Source: Gnetum montanum (taxonomy: Eukaryota > Streptophyta > Gnetopsida > Gnetales > Gnetaceae). Taken from it: a DNA stretch of 64,000 nucleotides. Positions within the stretch are counted from its first letter, which is position 1; each line of letters begins with the position of its first letter. Of this stretch, positions 12,090 to 22,879 are shown in pieces. The translations under genes and the position numbers were made by a program. The DNA lies in the NCBI GenBank assembly GCA_015680685.1, contig MNCI01016384.1, positions 805,761 to 869,760 of the forward strand, in the 5' to 3' direction. The notes under the pieces are model-generated. The model was given only the letters and a program-made list of their open reading frames with translations, did no database searches and had not been told where the DNA came from.

Positions 12090-12470
12090 TTATTTTATTA
12101 TGGCTAAATAATTTTCTATATTAGTGAACCATGGGTCTTTCTTCACTAAAAAGAGTTGTTCATCAGGGAATTTATCAATAAATGATTCTCTTCTCCTATT
12201 TTCTTCTATAATTTCAAGTCTAGAAAGATTATCTACCATGACATTTTCTCTACCCCTTTTATCTAGGATTTCCAAATCCAATTCTTGAAGTAAGAGATAT
12301 GATCTTATAATCCTAGCATTCTCTATAATTTTGTTGTCTAGGAATTTTATGACTGAATGATTAATGTATATCCTAGTTTTATATCCTATTAAATAATGTC
12401 TCAACTTATCTAGAGCATACATAATTACTAAAAGTTTTCCTTGTGGTTTTGTAGTTTACTTAAGCCTAAT
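12090..12470 (-). pseudogene. RNase H region of element C
   Basis: A 110-residue open stretch with YALDKLRHYLIGYKTRIYI, then NHS where the family has TDH, then LLLQELDLEILDKRGRENV and DNLSRL. This is the C-terminal half of the Gypsy RNase H plus the connection to integrase, where KG-ENVVADHLSRL is usual. The Asp of TDH is lost (reads Asn). It would degrade RNA in the RNA-DNA hybrid. Its orientation and order fit element C. Confidence 0.7.
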
Positions 12471-12595
12471 CTAAACTTTTGGAATCATAGTAAATTACCC
12501 TTGGCTTATTTTCTATGTATTGATCCAAAACTATTCTGACTATTGTGTCATTAGCATCATCCATTAAATCAAAAGGGAAGTCCCCATTAGGTGAA

Positions 12596-13123
12596 TTAAG
12601 CACTAGAGCAATAGTTACTTTTTCTTAAGTTTAGAAAATGCTTCTTAACAATCATCAATCCATATGAAAGGAACATCCTTCTCGAAAAGCTTATAGATGG
12701 ATTTACCAATGTATAAAAATATTTAATAAACTTTCTATAGCATCTAGCATGACTTATAAGGAACCAAATTATTTGTAAATTGGTTAGAGATAGAAGTGTA
12801 GATATTACCTTAACTTTTTCCTCATCCATTTTAATTCCTTCCTTGGAGATTACATGTCATAAAACTACACCACTTTTTACCATTAAATAACTCTTTTCCT
12901 AACTTAATTTTAAAATTTTTCTATGCATCTATCAAAGACATATTCTAACTAATCTAACATTTGTTCATAGGTATCTCCATATAATGAAAAATCAGCCATA
13001 AATACTTTTATGTATTCCTCCAACATGTTGGAAAAAAGGAATATCATTTTTCCTTGGAAGGTAGCAAGTGCATTACAATGACCAAAACAAATTCTTCTAT
13101 AGGCAAAAGTATTGTATAGGTAG
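12596..13123 (-). pseudogene. Reverse transcriptase of element C, C-terminal part
   Basis: The minus strand shows the CFGHCNALATFQ strand (family form FGLCNAPATFQ), then FMADFSLYG (family form FMDDFSVYG, catalytic pair decayed), and the thumb up to the SHARCYRKFIKYF segment. The N-terminal half continues at 22880 beyond insertion B. Stops and shifts are present. Confidence 0.7.
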
Positions 13124-13134
13124 TGATGAGAGAA

Positions 13135-13295
13135 GTTACTCTAACGGTTACTCTAGTAGTTATTCTAATTATTAGAGCAGTTACTCTAGTGGTTTATTTT
13201 AATTATTAGAGCAGTTACTCTAGTGGTTTATTCTAATTATTAGAGTGGTTACTCTAGCAGTCACTTTAGTAGTTATTCTAATTATTAGAGTAGTT
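13135..13295 (+). repeat. CTCTAATTATTAGAG array in U3 of LTR B
   Basis: TAATTATTAG starts at 13166, 13200, 13234 and 13279 (spacings 34, 34 and 45) with ACTCTAG spacers. The core is an odd-length palindrome: CTCTAAT, one central base, ATTAGAG. TAAT-N-ATTA resembles dimeric homeodomain sites, but that is inference only. Confidence 0.8.
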
Positions 13296-13306
13296 GCTTC
13301 CAAGCT

Positions 13307-13314
13307 TATAAATA
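13307..13314 (+). promoter_or_regulatory. TATA box of LTR B (5' copy)
   Basis: TATAAATA just after the palindrome array. The 3' LTR has the same octamer at 22119-22126. Confidence 0.7.
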
Positions 13315-14080
13315 TAGTGCCTAGGCACACAATTGGGGGGGGGGGGGGGGGGAGAAGTCTTTTAGCAGTCAAGTAGCAAATCTCTTCTAGTTTGTTTGAA
13401 AGTTAGAGTATTTTCCAAGTGCCCATAGCAGGAGGTCTAAGTGTGGATGAATCTTTATTCGAGCATTGTGTACCTGAGCATACCTTGTATACAGCAATAA
13501 AGACAAGCTCTTCGATTCATCCTTGTGCACTTGAGATTTTATTTCTTATGCATTTCTTTTATTTCATTTTCTTATCCATTTATTTTATTTTATGCACTTT
13601 ACATTTCTATTATTAGCACAGCAATTCATTTTCATCAATTAAGAAAATCGTTAAATTAGACAAGCACAACCACTTCGAGCATGTGTGTAATGCTTGGTAA
13701 CCCAATAACAATTAGTGTTTGGTAATCCCAGTAGCGTTGCACTAGTTCAGGATGTATACAGCAAGTGGGAATGGATGCTGGTGTTAGGATTAGTTAGAAC
13801 TTAGTTAATGAGTAGTTAAGTTAAATTAGTCACTTAGTTACCTCTCTCCTTCCCTACTAGCACAAGACATAAAATCATAAAAACTATAAAAATCATATGC
13901 CTTAAGCTTACTTAACCATAAAATCATGACATATAGGTAAGCTTGGGAACACAACAATCAACCAACCCATCCTTATTCCACAAGGGCACATAAGCACTTA
14001 GTTCTTGGAATTTGACCAGATCGTGCGTGAAACGCTCGTATTAGTATGGTTGAGTGTAGGGGTACCTCACCACTCATCAT

Positions 14081-14097
14081 TGGCATCATTGCCGGGG
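14081..14097 (+). other. Primer binding site of element B (tRNA-Asp type)
   Basis: TGGCATCATTGCCGGGG, one base after the LTR. It differs from the expected tRNA-Asp complement TGGCGCCGTTGCCGGGG at three places, all transitions. Confidence 0.8.
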
Positions 14098-14215
14098 ACT
14101 TAGTTGTTTGTGTGCTAACTAGATAATAGGAAATCATTCACATCATTGGAATGAACCCTTAGGGTTGGTTGAGAAAATAATAAACAAGAATACATTTCAC
14201 ACTAAATAGACAAGT

Positions 14216-16200
14216 ATGTCTTCTTCTTCGTACGAAAGTGCCTCACTGCCTAGGTCTGAAATAGGAAATAGTCGATGGCATAATACACACGACGTTGATC
14301 CGCCAGTCCCTCAACAAGTTCGAGTGGTATATACTCATCCCGATGAGTATATACCAAACTTCACCTATATCCTCCATCAAGACAAACAGCTACCTTGGCG
14401 AGACTTAGAAGGTAACATAGTGTTACCTCCCGATTGTTCAGTCCCAAGCATGCTTCTTTATGCTCTCACATGAATTGGCATGCCACACTTCCATGCAGAA
14501 TAAATTGTGCAAGACCATGACTCAAGAGAATACCATTCCATAGAGGCACAATGTCAAAGGGACTTGCAATAGGAGAGACATCATAATTTTTTGAAAGGTA
14601 AGTGGTCCTAGGATGCCCCACATGTCTTAAGTGAAAATGAGGGTGGTGAACCTACCTAAGGTAGTTTCCCACATAACGATGTTTCTCCCCTTGACTTTGG
14701 ACAAGGGGTTGTATATCAAAACCTTCATTCCACTATTCATAACCCAAGTTCTGATACCCATGGGCAAAAAGGGTTTGAAAAAGGGACATGAACTCATGAT
14801 AAAGGTGGACATTCTAATTGCAATCATGATCAAGGATGAGACCGCAGAAGAGAAGGTAGCAAACACTGTCATGGTGACGATTCTCCTTCTTCTTCACCTT
14901 CATCATCTCCTTCAACCTCTCCTCCAGTATCCGAACATGGTCATAAAGAAAAAGACCATGGGGATAAAGGTAGGCAAAGTGGAATTCATAGATAAAATAG
15001 CCAGGAAAGGGGACGAGAACACTCTAGAGAGTCATGACATAGAAGAAGGGAGAGTAGGGAACAACGTAGGCATCATAGACGCCATTGACAAGATGATCAC
15101 GATGAACCCCTCCTCGCTACTCGAAGTATGTTGGACATAACTGAGGCTATTAGAATTCCAACAAGGCATTAGAAAGATAGTAGGATCAAGAGATTAGATA
15201 TGAACAACATTTCACGATTTGAAGGGGGATACAACGTTGATCCTCAGAATCATTTACAAGCATTCCATGATGCGTGTGCCTTATAGAACATAGAGAACAG
15301 ATGGCAAAAACTTAAGTTGTTCCCACGAACATTAGTTAAAGAAGCAGAAAGCTAGTACCGACCTTTAGAACTAGAATCCATTTGTAGGTGGAGTACTATG
15401 TTAGAACTATTTAATGACAAGTACTAAACGTACTCCCGAGTGTCTAACTTGTGAAAGTAAATCTAAGGTTGGAAACAAGGAGGAAATGAACCCTTGGATG
15501 TTGCCATGGGCTGATACTATGGACTGTTACATCATTGTCCTAGCCATGGTTATTTGCAAATGGATCAAATGCACCATCTTGTGGATGGGCTTAGGCATGA
15601 AACGAGAAGAATCCTTGGGACTTATGCCCAAGGGAAAATATCCAAGCTTAGGTCCCATCAAATTCAAAGACTATTGGAGCAAGTTTCTAAGGAAGATAGT
15701 GAGCTATAGAAGAGAGAAAGTGTAGAAGAGTATAACTAAGATCCTTCCCTCCGAAAGAGGGGAGTAAGATTTTGTAAGGATGAAGAAGAGTCACCACTCG
15801 AAGAGATGGTGAATAGGAAAACTTTGCCTATCCAAAAGATGACATCAGAAGTTTCAACAAAGGAAGACCAAATGTGGGATTCCCTAGACAATAGATTTCA
15901 AACTATTCTTAGAATAGTAGAGGAGTCTAGAGAGCAAGGTAGTAAGAACAAAAAAGAAAGAGGCTAAACATGCATGTAGCAAGGGTAAGGGCAAAGTTGC
16001 CATCATTGAAGAGGTTGTTGATTCAAAAATAGACAATGATAGTGGATGTGAGATATGTCAATATGATCATCCTAAGGGATGTTGCCCTATAATCTCACAT
16101 CTATAGGAGTCAAGGGTGTATGAACTCAACCCACAATTTAAAAAAAGGCAAACACCCCAAAGGTCACCTTATCCTCAAGGTAACCCAAGGCAGTTCTACC
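14216..16200 (+). pseudogene. gag of element B (broken)
   Basis: ATG at 14216 opens an 85-residue stretch (MSSSSYESASLPRS...) that ends at a TGA. The frame then continues through a charged His/Asp/Ser-rich linker. The capsid domain is at about 15130-15720, with FEGGYN-DPQNHLQAFHDACAL and LELFNDKY, and a degenerate knuckle (CQYDHPKGCCP in E) falls near 16050. Conserved Trp and Gln codons have become TAG in several places, for example S-stop-YR at 15353 and CAL-stop-NIE at 15284. Gag would form the particle that packages element RNA. Confidence 0.75.
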
Positions 16201-17210
16201 AACCCTTAACATATTATCCCAGTGGAACTCCACCACAACCGATTAAGCAATATCAATAGTGGTAGCACCCACAATCATGGGGAATGCCACCACCAAGGCA
16301 ACAGTATCCTTACCAACAACTTGACCCATATGGATATTACATGTAGCAGCCAATCTCTCCACATGACTCTACTAGTCACATCACTCCTCAACCTCAATAC
16401 CAAGCCTACAAGTATTATGGGACTCCCTCTTCTATAGGTGATATTTCACAAGCATATCATCCTTCTCATCCGGCTTCATCTCTTTCACCAATAGCTCCAC
16501 TACCACTTGCTCCCACGATGCAAGGTGAAATCCCTACTCAGCTACAACAACGTAATGCCATGAGGGCTGTTAACTCTCAAACTACTATTGGTTCCAAAAA
16601 CCACATGAAGAAAAGACCTTTTTTTAGAACCAACAGTCCAACCAAGCCCTTGCAATCACAAGTGGCTGATTCCTTAGATGTCTCAATATCAATCAAAACT
16701 TCATATCCCCCTTCAACCCAATCACTACACTCAACACATACAGTCATGCTAACACATGTTGTCACTAATTGGATCAAAGCTAGCCACCTTCCTAGGAAAT
16801 TCTCTGATCTTGGGAGTCCTTTGATATACTTACAAATCATTGGAAATGCGCTGTGCAAGGCTATTTTAGATTCAGGTTCTGGTGTCAACTTGATTTCTCA
16901 AGAAATGTACAAGGCTTGGAACCTACCTCCATTGAAAAAGAGCAACCTCCATCTAGAGTTGGCTGACCAATCCATCACTGTCCCATTAGGACTAGTGGAA
17001 GACATTGTTACCACCATTTGTGGGTGGTCATACCTAGCTAACTTCCTAGTGATTCAGGTAAACAATGGTAAGGAGTACTTCCCAATCATAATGGGAAGAG
17101 CATGGCTAAGCACCATCGACGCATGCCTAGGAATCCATGATCTTTCCCTAAAAATAAATTCAAAAATATTGAGAAGAAGAAAGTTCGGTGCATTGCATAC
17201 AATGACATAG
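16201..17210 (+). pseudogene. Gln/Pro/Tyr-rich linker and aspartic protease of element B
   Basis: A Pro/Gln/Tyr-rich stretch leads to a 230-residue open frame from 16518. The retropepsin active site is AILDSGSGVNLIS (Asp-Ser-Gly) near residue 118. The hydrophobic strand and flap end in IIMGRAWLSTIDA, matching the usual ILGRPWL. Protease cuts Gag-Pol into working parts in the particle. This is the best preserved domain of B. The frame ends at the TAG at 17208, between protease and reverse transcriptase. Confidence 0.8.
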
Positions 17211-17377
17211 GGTGTAATTTCATGTAGAGGTCATGGTTTGTGCAAAGTTTAGCATTTCCTGCATGTAATCAGTGTGCACAAGTAATTAACATACAAAGAT
17301 GCCTGTATGCAGCATCCACACGACAAGAAGACACCTAGTGGCTGATAGCTGATCAAGAAAGTAGTTCACTCATATGC

Positions 17378-18530
17378 ATGGAACCAACTAAGGGTTTGAA
17401 TTGTGCTTACATCGATAGCATAGATGCATTAGAGCAAGTCCACTACCAACTTCCAAGTCTTAACCTTGAAAATATCAACTGGAAAAATTTGGAAATACCT
17501 AAGAACTTTAAGCAAGAGCCCCTTGAGCTAAAACCATTACTCACTGGTATGGAATACATGTTCCTTAAAAACAAAAAATTGGTAATTATCAACGCTAAGC
17601 TTGCTCCTCAATAGAAAGAAGAACTGCTAAAGGTAATAAATAAATGGTCAGAAGCCTTCACTTGGTCATATCCTGAATTAATTGGAATAGATCCTAGGAT
17701 ATGCCAACATAGAATTTACACTAACCCCTCCATGAAGCCTCGAAGAAAACCACAGAGATGATTGAACCCTAAGCTAAAGCAAGTAGTTAAGGAAGAAATC
17801 GAACAGCTTCTCAAGGCTGGGTTCATATACCCCATTGCTAATAGAGAATGGGTTAGCACCTTAGTTATTGTTCCTAAACAGGGAGGAAAATGGAGGGTGT
17901 GCATAGATTTCAGGCTACTAAATATGGAAACATTCAAAGATCATTTTCCATTGCCATTTGTTGACCAAGTCTTAGACACCATTGTATGACATCGATATTA
18001 TAGTTTTCTGGATGGATATAGCAGGTATAACCAAATACAAATAGCCCTAGAAGACCGAGCCAAGACTACGTTCACCAGTCCTTGGGAAATATTTGCATAT
18101 AAATAGATGCTATTTGGCTTGTGCAATACCCCTACAAAATTTCAACAATTAGTTCTAAGCATCTTCCAACAGTAGATAGAAAATGGTGTAGAAGTCTTTA
18201 TGGACGATTTCTCCACTTATGGAGAAAACTTTGATCAAGCCTTAGACCGGTTGGTGCAAGTGTTAAAAAGATGTGTAGAAACCAATTTGAGGCTCAACTG
18301 GTAGAAAATTCATTTGATGGTCCAAGAAGGCGTAGTAATAGGGCACAAAATCTCACACACAGGGATAGAGGTAGACCCCAAGAAAATCAAAATTATCCAA
18401 GGAATTACCCATCAACCGAAAACTGTCAAAGATATTCAGTCATTCCTTGGACATACTGGCTACTATAGGAGATTTATTGAGAACTTTTTAAAAGTGCCAA
18501 ACCATTGGTGAAATTAATAAAAAAGGAGGT
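17378..18530 (+). pseudogene. Reverse transcriptase of element B (broken)
   Basis: Recognisable blocks in order: LNPKLKQVVKEEIEQLLKAG, WRVCIDFRLLN, HFPLPFVDQVLDTI, SFLDGYSRYNQI, FGLCNTPTKFQQ, VFMDDFSTYG (the catalytic Asp-Asp pair is present), and the thumb with GHKISHTGIEVDPKKI and IQSFLGHTGYYRRFI. Length and order fit a Gypsy reverse transcriptase. Stops fall at 17612 and 17987, in the DGYSRYNQ to FGLCN stretch and elsewhere, mostly at former Gln or Trp codons. It would copy element RNA into cDNA in the cytoplasmic particle. Confidence 0.85.
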
Positions 18531-18539
18531 ACCTTTCGA

Positions 18540-19170
18540 GTGGACCAGGGAATGTGAATTAGCTTTCCAAACTCTGAAATAGAAGCTAGTAGAAACACCC
18601 ATTCTATAAGCTCCTAACTGGTCCAAATCATTCCATATCATGATTGAAGCATTCAACTATGCCTTAGGAATTGTACTTACATAGTCAGATGACCAGAAGC
18701 ATCCTTATTACATCCACTATGTAAGTAGAAGCATCGCTAGTGCACAACCTAACTACACTACCACAGAGAAAGAATTAATGGCTATAGTGTTTGCACTAGA
18801 AAAGTTTATACACAATGTATTAGAATATAAAGTATATGTACATACAGATCATAGTGAAATCTAGTTCCTTATGAATAAGCCAATGGTAAGCCCTCGTATC
18901 ATACGATGGCTTGTAATCATACAAGATTTTGATTTAATGATAATTGATCCTAAGGGCATCGAGAATGTAGTTGCTAATCATTTATCTCGGTTGCGATGGA
19001 ACAACAAAGAGGATGAGTATCTAATTTCTAATCATTTCCCTGATGAATTCCTCTTTGCTGGTGTAGTGAATAATCAATCACCCATGGAGACAAACTGGTA
19101 CAGTAGCATTCTTACCTATCTCCTCACCCAACAAACACCACAAGAGTTAAACCTTAAGAAGAAACAATAG
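18540..19170 (+). pseudogene. RNase H of element B
   Basis: Visible parts are EAFNYALGIVLT, YVSRSIASAQPNYTTTEKE, LMAIVFALEKF, YVHTDHSEI and the end of the domain with DFDLMIIDPKGIENVVANHL. The acidic residues of TEKE and TDH are kept. A 99-residue open frame from 18871 covers the end of the domain and the link to integrase (SNHFPDEFLF). Stops and a shift lie at 18500-18680. Confidence 0.8.
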
Positions 19171-19194
19171 TTTCTTCACCGAGCCAAGTACTTT

Positions 19195-19935
19195 ATGGAG
19201 ATCAAAGGGAAACTTTACAAAGTGTGTCCCGATGGCTTGGTTCAATGGTGTGTTTCTGATATAGATCAACTACGAGTTCTCCAAGATGCTCATGAGAGTC
19301 CTTGTGGGGGTAATTACACTAGGAGAAGAACGACCATCAAGATCCTACTTATAGGATATTATTGGCCTACATTATTTTGGGATGCCCATCATTTCATCCA
19401 ATCTTGTGAGCACTTTCAACATGATGGGGGAATGATTGCTAGAATGGAGGATCTATAATAATGGATTCAACCATTAGAACCCTTCGACATTTGAGGAATT
19501 GATTTTATGGGGCCAATTACACCAATGTCCAATGGAAAAGCTTATATTATTGTTGCCGTTGATTACCTAACAAAATGGCCTGAAGCAACTACCGTTAAAG
19601 ATTATACATCATCTATAGCTATATGATTTATTCAACAACAAATCATAAATAGCTTCCTTGTCATCTAATGAATTACACAAGGCCTTCAATAAACAACGTC
19701 ATGACCTAAGAATTAGGAAAGTTAAATATCAGCCAGGAGATAAGGTTCTCTACTAGAATCCCACACATGTGCCACAATGTACTAAATTTCAAACACTATG
19801 GGAATGACCTTATATTATTTATGCAACTTTTCCTTCAGGGGCCATGACAATATACAAACCTAAAAGCCCAAATAAGAAACTTTTGGTCAATGTGCAACAA
19901 GCCAAACCTTTCCAGGAGCTTAGGATAGCTAGTAC
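19195..19935 (+). pseudogene. Integrase of element B, catalytic core internally deleted
   Basis: An N-terminal zinc-binding-like region (HESPCGGNYTRRRTT, GYYWPTLFWDAHHF, SCEHFQ) has a His to Asn and a Cys to His change. The start of the catalytic core follows (GIDFMGPITPMSNGKAYII, DYLTKWPEA). At about 19660 the sequence jumps to HKAFNKQRHDLR-like text of the C-terminal part, so the second Asp, the Glu and the rest of the core are missing. The C-terminal domain resembles E at 50800-51025. This copy could not make integrase. Confidence 0.75.
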
Positions 19936-21886
19936 ACATGCTACCTCTCTTGATGGACAACCCTACTCACTATTTTGGATCTCCTCCTTCCAACTCAGTC
20001 ATGGGGGAGATGGCTACCTATGCTAATCATTCTAGGCCCTCAGTTCTTTTTAAATTTTTGTTTTACACGTTTTTTTTTCACACATTTTTTTTTTACACAT
20101 TTTTCCAACTTTTCTTATTTTTGTTTTACACCATCATTCATATTTTTACTATTTTTTTGTTTGCTTAATTTACTTTTATTCATCATCCAATAAGTGCTCA
20201 TGATGGTGGATTGAATTATATCAAATTTATTGCTAATGTTTGGTTTTTACCTTTGAATTATGATGCTGATATTAAGGTATGGTTCTTTTGGTAATACATA
20301 CAACTCTATGGTCTCCTTTGGCTTGGAACTGTACAATCCCTCTTTTTCTAAGTAAACTTTTAATGAATTGGAGGTTGGGTACTTTTCAAACCAAGGAAAG
20401 ACTCAAAGGATGAAAAGGGTAAGACTTCAAGGGGATTCGATGCATTTTTGTTGGCCATTCTCTTAGGTGCTTCAATGATTTTTCTTGGGCTTTTCACCAT
20501 TTTGAGATTGTTCAAATATCAAGAAGATGAGTGAATAAAAATAAGTATTTGCATGGTGTGGTTCTCATGCATCAAAAAAAAGAGAGAAAAAAAGGTGAGA
20601 ATTCAAAGCACATCCCTTAGACATAATAAAGCAATATGGGCTACAAGCACTAGTTATGGAACTGGAAAGACATGTTACCCATGCTTGAAGGTTCCCTCTA
20701 ACTAAGGCTCTTTCTCGCTTCCTACTTCTCCATCTCGCTCTCCTAAGAATGGAGGTGACTCTTTGTGGAAGCATTCTTGTTGCTTCAAGAGGATGGATTG
20801 GTCAAGTGTGTTGATGTGAGGTCACTGGATGTGGTTTTCTTGAGTCTGGATTTGGGACGAGTTCTACTCAATCACATTAACCATAAAATACACAAGGGAC
20901 TTTATACAACCTTGTTCTTGGGATTCCATTCCATTCTCTCCTCTCCATCTTTCTTTCCATTTTTCCACCTCATTGTCTGTTCTATCATTAGTCCGTTTCT
21001 AGGTTGATGCATTTTTTTTCTTTGGTAAATTCTTGTGGGTAAGTTTTTAACTCTTGCTTCCAAATGACATTCCTAAAGCCTACAGACTCTTTGGTTTGTG
21101 GGTTTGTCAAGGCATAAAGGGAATGAGCCTACTTTGGGGAGGACCCACTAGCATTTCTTTTTGGTGCAATTATTAACTTCTTTCCCTTAAACATTTCCTA
21201 CAATAAATCATTTCTTGTTTCATCACCATTCATGACATCCATTTTATTGTCGTTACTGTTGATATTTTTCATCTTTCTTATTCCTCATGTTTTTCCATCT
21301 TATAGCTACCAGAGGTTCACTCTTAGTTGTGGGGGCCCTGGTACAAATTTTTCAATTTTTTCCATTTTACTATTTTCCTAACCCCTACACCTTGGGTAGT
21401 CACCAATGATAAATCTCTGAACTAATTTCTACCATAATCACAACTCAACCAATGCACCTCATATCGAGGCAAGGTATCAACTGCATTATGGATTATCTAT
21501 CCTTTCTCATTTGTGACTATGTTGTGTGTGCATATGGCGATCATACAAACAATGGACTGGGCTTGGAGGAAGCACTCAGGATGGACTAGAACTGGAGAAT
21601 TTATGAAAGGAGAAAGTTTGGTGGCATGGCTATAGATAAACAATGGAAGGCACAATCTTAGCATTAGCACCAACACACTCCATCTTCTTTCTCTCTCTCT
21701 CTTTCTCTTCAAGCTGCCAAATAAAGGCTTGGATGTCATTTATGTATCAGTGTTCACCACAATGGTCATGAACACTAATGTTGTAATATGCTTATTGATC
21801 CATTCACTGGGCACATTGAGTCTATCATCCCATTCCACTGTCATTTGTCAATCAATTAATAATCTCATACATTCCCAATATTTTGT
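19936..21886 (+). other. Post-pol region of element B
   Basis: About 2 kb between integrase and the 3' LTR, conserved in order with E (48828-50760, opposite strand). It holds T-rich tracts, a possible short membrane-spanning frame at 20367-20534, and otherwise no recognised protein. Athila and Tat elements often carry extra genes here; no intact one is seen. Confidence 0.6.
20367..20534 (+). CDS. Possible short membrane-spanning reading frame in the post-pol region
   Basis: A 55-codon frame without an ATG at its start. It ends in a hydrophobic segment (AFLLAILLGASMIFLGLF) followed by a polar tail and TGA. Element E holds the same frame on the minus strand (stop at 50169-50171) with mostly conservative changes in the hydrophobic part. 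It could be the end of a spliced or frameshifted env-like or accessory protein, or chance. No family recognised. Confidence 0.25.
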   Translation: MGGWVLFKPRKDSKDEKGKTSRGFDAFLLAILLGASMIFLGLFTILRLFKYQEDE

Positions 21887-21926
21887 AAGGAACTTGAGGA
21901 TGAGTTCTTATTCAGTCGTGGGGGTA
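21887..21926 (+). other. Polypurine tract and conserved pre-LTR block of element B
   Basis: CTTGAGGATGAG, about 14 bases, then GTCGTGGGGGTA abutting the 3' LTR. D (32846-32880) and E (48788-48827, minus) have nearly the same block. The G-rich end is the likely plus-strand primer. Confidence 0.7.
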
Positions 21927-22879
21927 TGATGAGAGTGGTTACTCTAGTGGTTATTCTAATTATTAGATCAGTTACTTTAGCCGCTTATTCTAATTATTAG
22001 AGCAGTTACTCTAGTGTTTTATTCTAATTATTAAAGTAGTTACTCTAGCAGTAACTTTAGTACTTATTCTACTTATTAGAGTGGTTACTATAATTATTAG
22101 AGTAGTTGCTCCCAAGCCTATAAATATAGTGCCCAGGCACAAAATTGGGAGGGAAGTCTTTTAGCAGTCAAGTAGTGAAACTCTTGTAGTCTATTTGAAA
22201 GTTAGAGTATTTTCCAAGTGCCCACAGCAGGAGGTCTAAGTGTGGATGGATCTTTAATTGAGCATTGTGTACCTAAGCACACCTTGTGTACAATAGTAAA
22301 GACAAGCTCTTCGATTCATCCTTGCAGCACTTGAGATTTATTTTCTTAAGCATTTCTTTTATTTTATTTTCTTATGCATTTATTTTATTTTATGCACTTT
22401 ACATTTCTGTTATTAGCACAACAATTCATTTTCATCAATTAAGAAAATCGTTAAATTACACAAGCACAACCACTTCGAGCATGTGTGTAATGCTTGGTAA
22501 CCCAGTAACGATTAGCGTTTGGTAATCCCAATAGTGTTACACTAGTTTAGGATGTGTACGAAAAGTGAGAATGGATGCTTGTGTTAGGATTAGTTAGAAC
22601 TTAGTGAATGAGTAGTTAAGTTAAATTAGTCACTTAGTTACCTCTCTCCTTCCCTACTAGTGTAGGACATAAAAACATAAAAGCTATAAAAATCATATGC
22701 TTCAAGCTTACTTAACCATACAATTATGACATATAGGTAGGCTTGGGAAGACAATGATCAACCAACCTATCCTTGTTCCACAAGGGTGCAAAAGCACTTA
22801 GTCCTTGGAATTCGACCAGATCGTTCATGAAACGCTCGTATTCGTATGGTTAAGCATAGGGGTACCTCACCACTCATCA
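21927..22879 (+). repeat. 3' LTR of element B
   Basis: 953 bp, TGATGAG to CTCATCA, aligned along its length with 13124-14079. It has the CTCTAATTATTAGAG array at about 21935-22115 and TATAAATA at 22119. It lacks the G18 run of the 5' copy. Confidence 0.9.

Larger units (their letters stand above)
10900..13123 (-). mobile_element. Element C, piece 1: integrase, RNase H, part of reverse transcriptase
   Basis: Minus-strand Athila-like pol, low-coordinate third of an element split by insertions B and D. Reading leftwards from 13123 come reverse transcriptase, RNase H, then integrase with its C-terminal domain to about 10915. Joining base 13123 to 22880 restores a continuous reverse transcriptase region, so B entered here after C was in place. 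Confidence 0.8.
13124..14079 (+). repeat. 5' LTR of element B
   Basis: 956 bp, TGATGAG to CTCATCA. U3 holds the CTCTAATTATTAGAG array (13135-13295). A TATA box is at 13307 and an AATAAA signal at 13496. The U5 end is directly followed by the tRNA-Asp primer site. A G18 run at 13335-13352 replaces GGGAGGG of the 3' LTR. Confidence 0.9.
13124..22879 (+). mobile_element. Element B: Ty3/Gypsy retrotransposon, Tat/Athila type, with both LTRs
   Basis: Plus strand, about 9.76 kb: 5' LTR 13124-14079, primer site 14081, gag from 14216, protease, reverse transcriptase, RNase H, integrase to about 19900, a 2-kb post-pol region, purine-rich tract and 3' LTR 21927-22879. Both LTRs begin TGATGAG and end CTCATCA. 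The flanks are GGTAG and AGTAG, a target duplication with one mismatch. The LTRs differ at roughly one base in ten by eye, and many stops are present, so it is old and inactive. It lies inside the reverse transcriptase of element C. Confidence 0.9.

Noticed and set aside
13135-13295. CRISPR-like repeat with spacers
   Set aside because: Repeats are LTR palindromes with non-unique spacers, in a plant nuclear context.
14627-14872. Minus-strand frame in gag of B
   Set aside because: Antisense shadow of the gag linker, no motif.
16222-16437. Frame rich in His/Asn beside gag of B
   Set aside because: It is a shifted reading of the Gln/Pro/Tyr-rich Gag tail; the same shifted frame appears in E.
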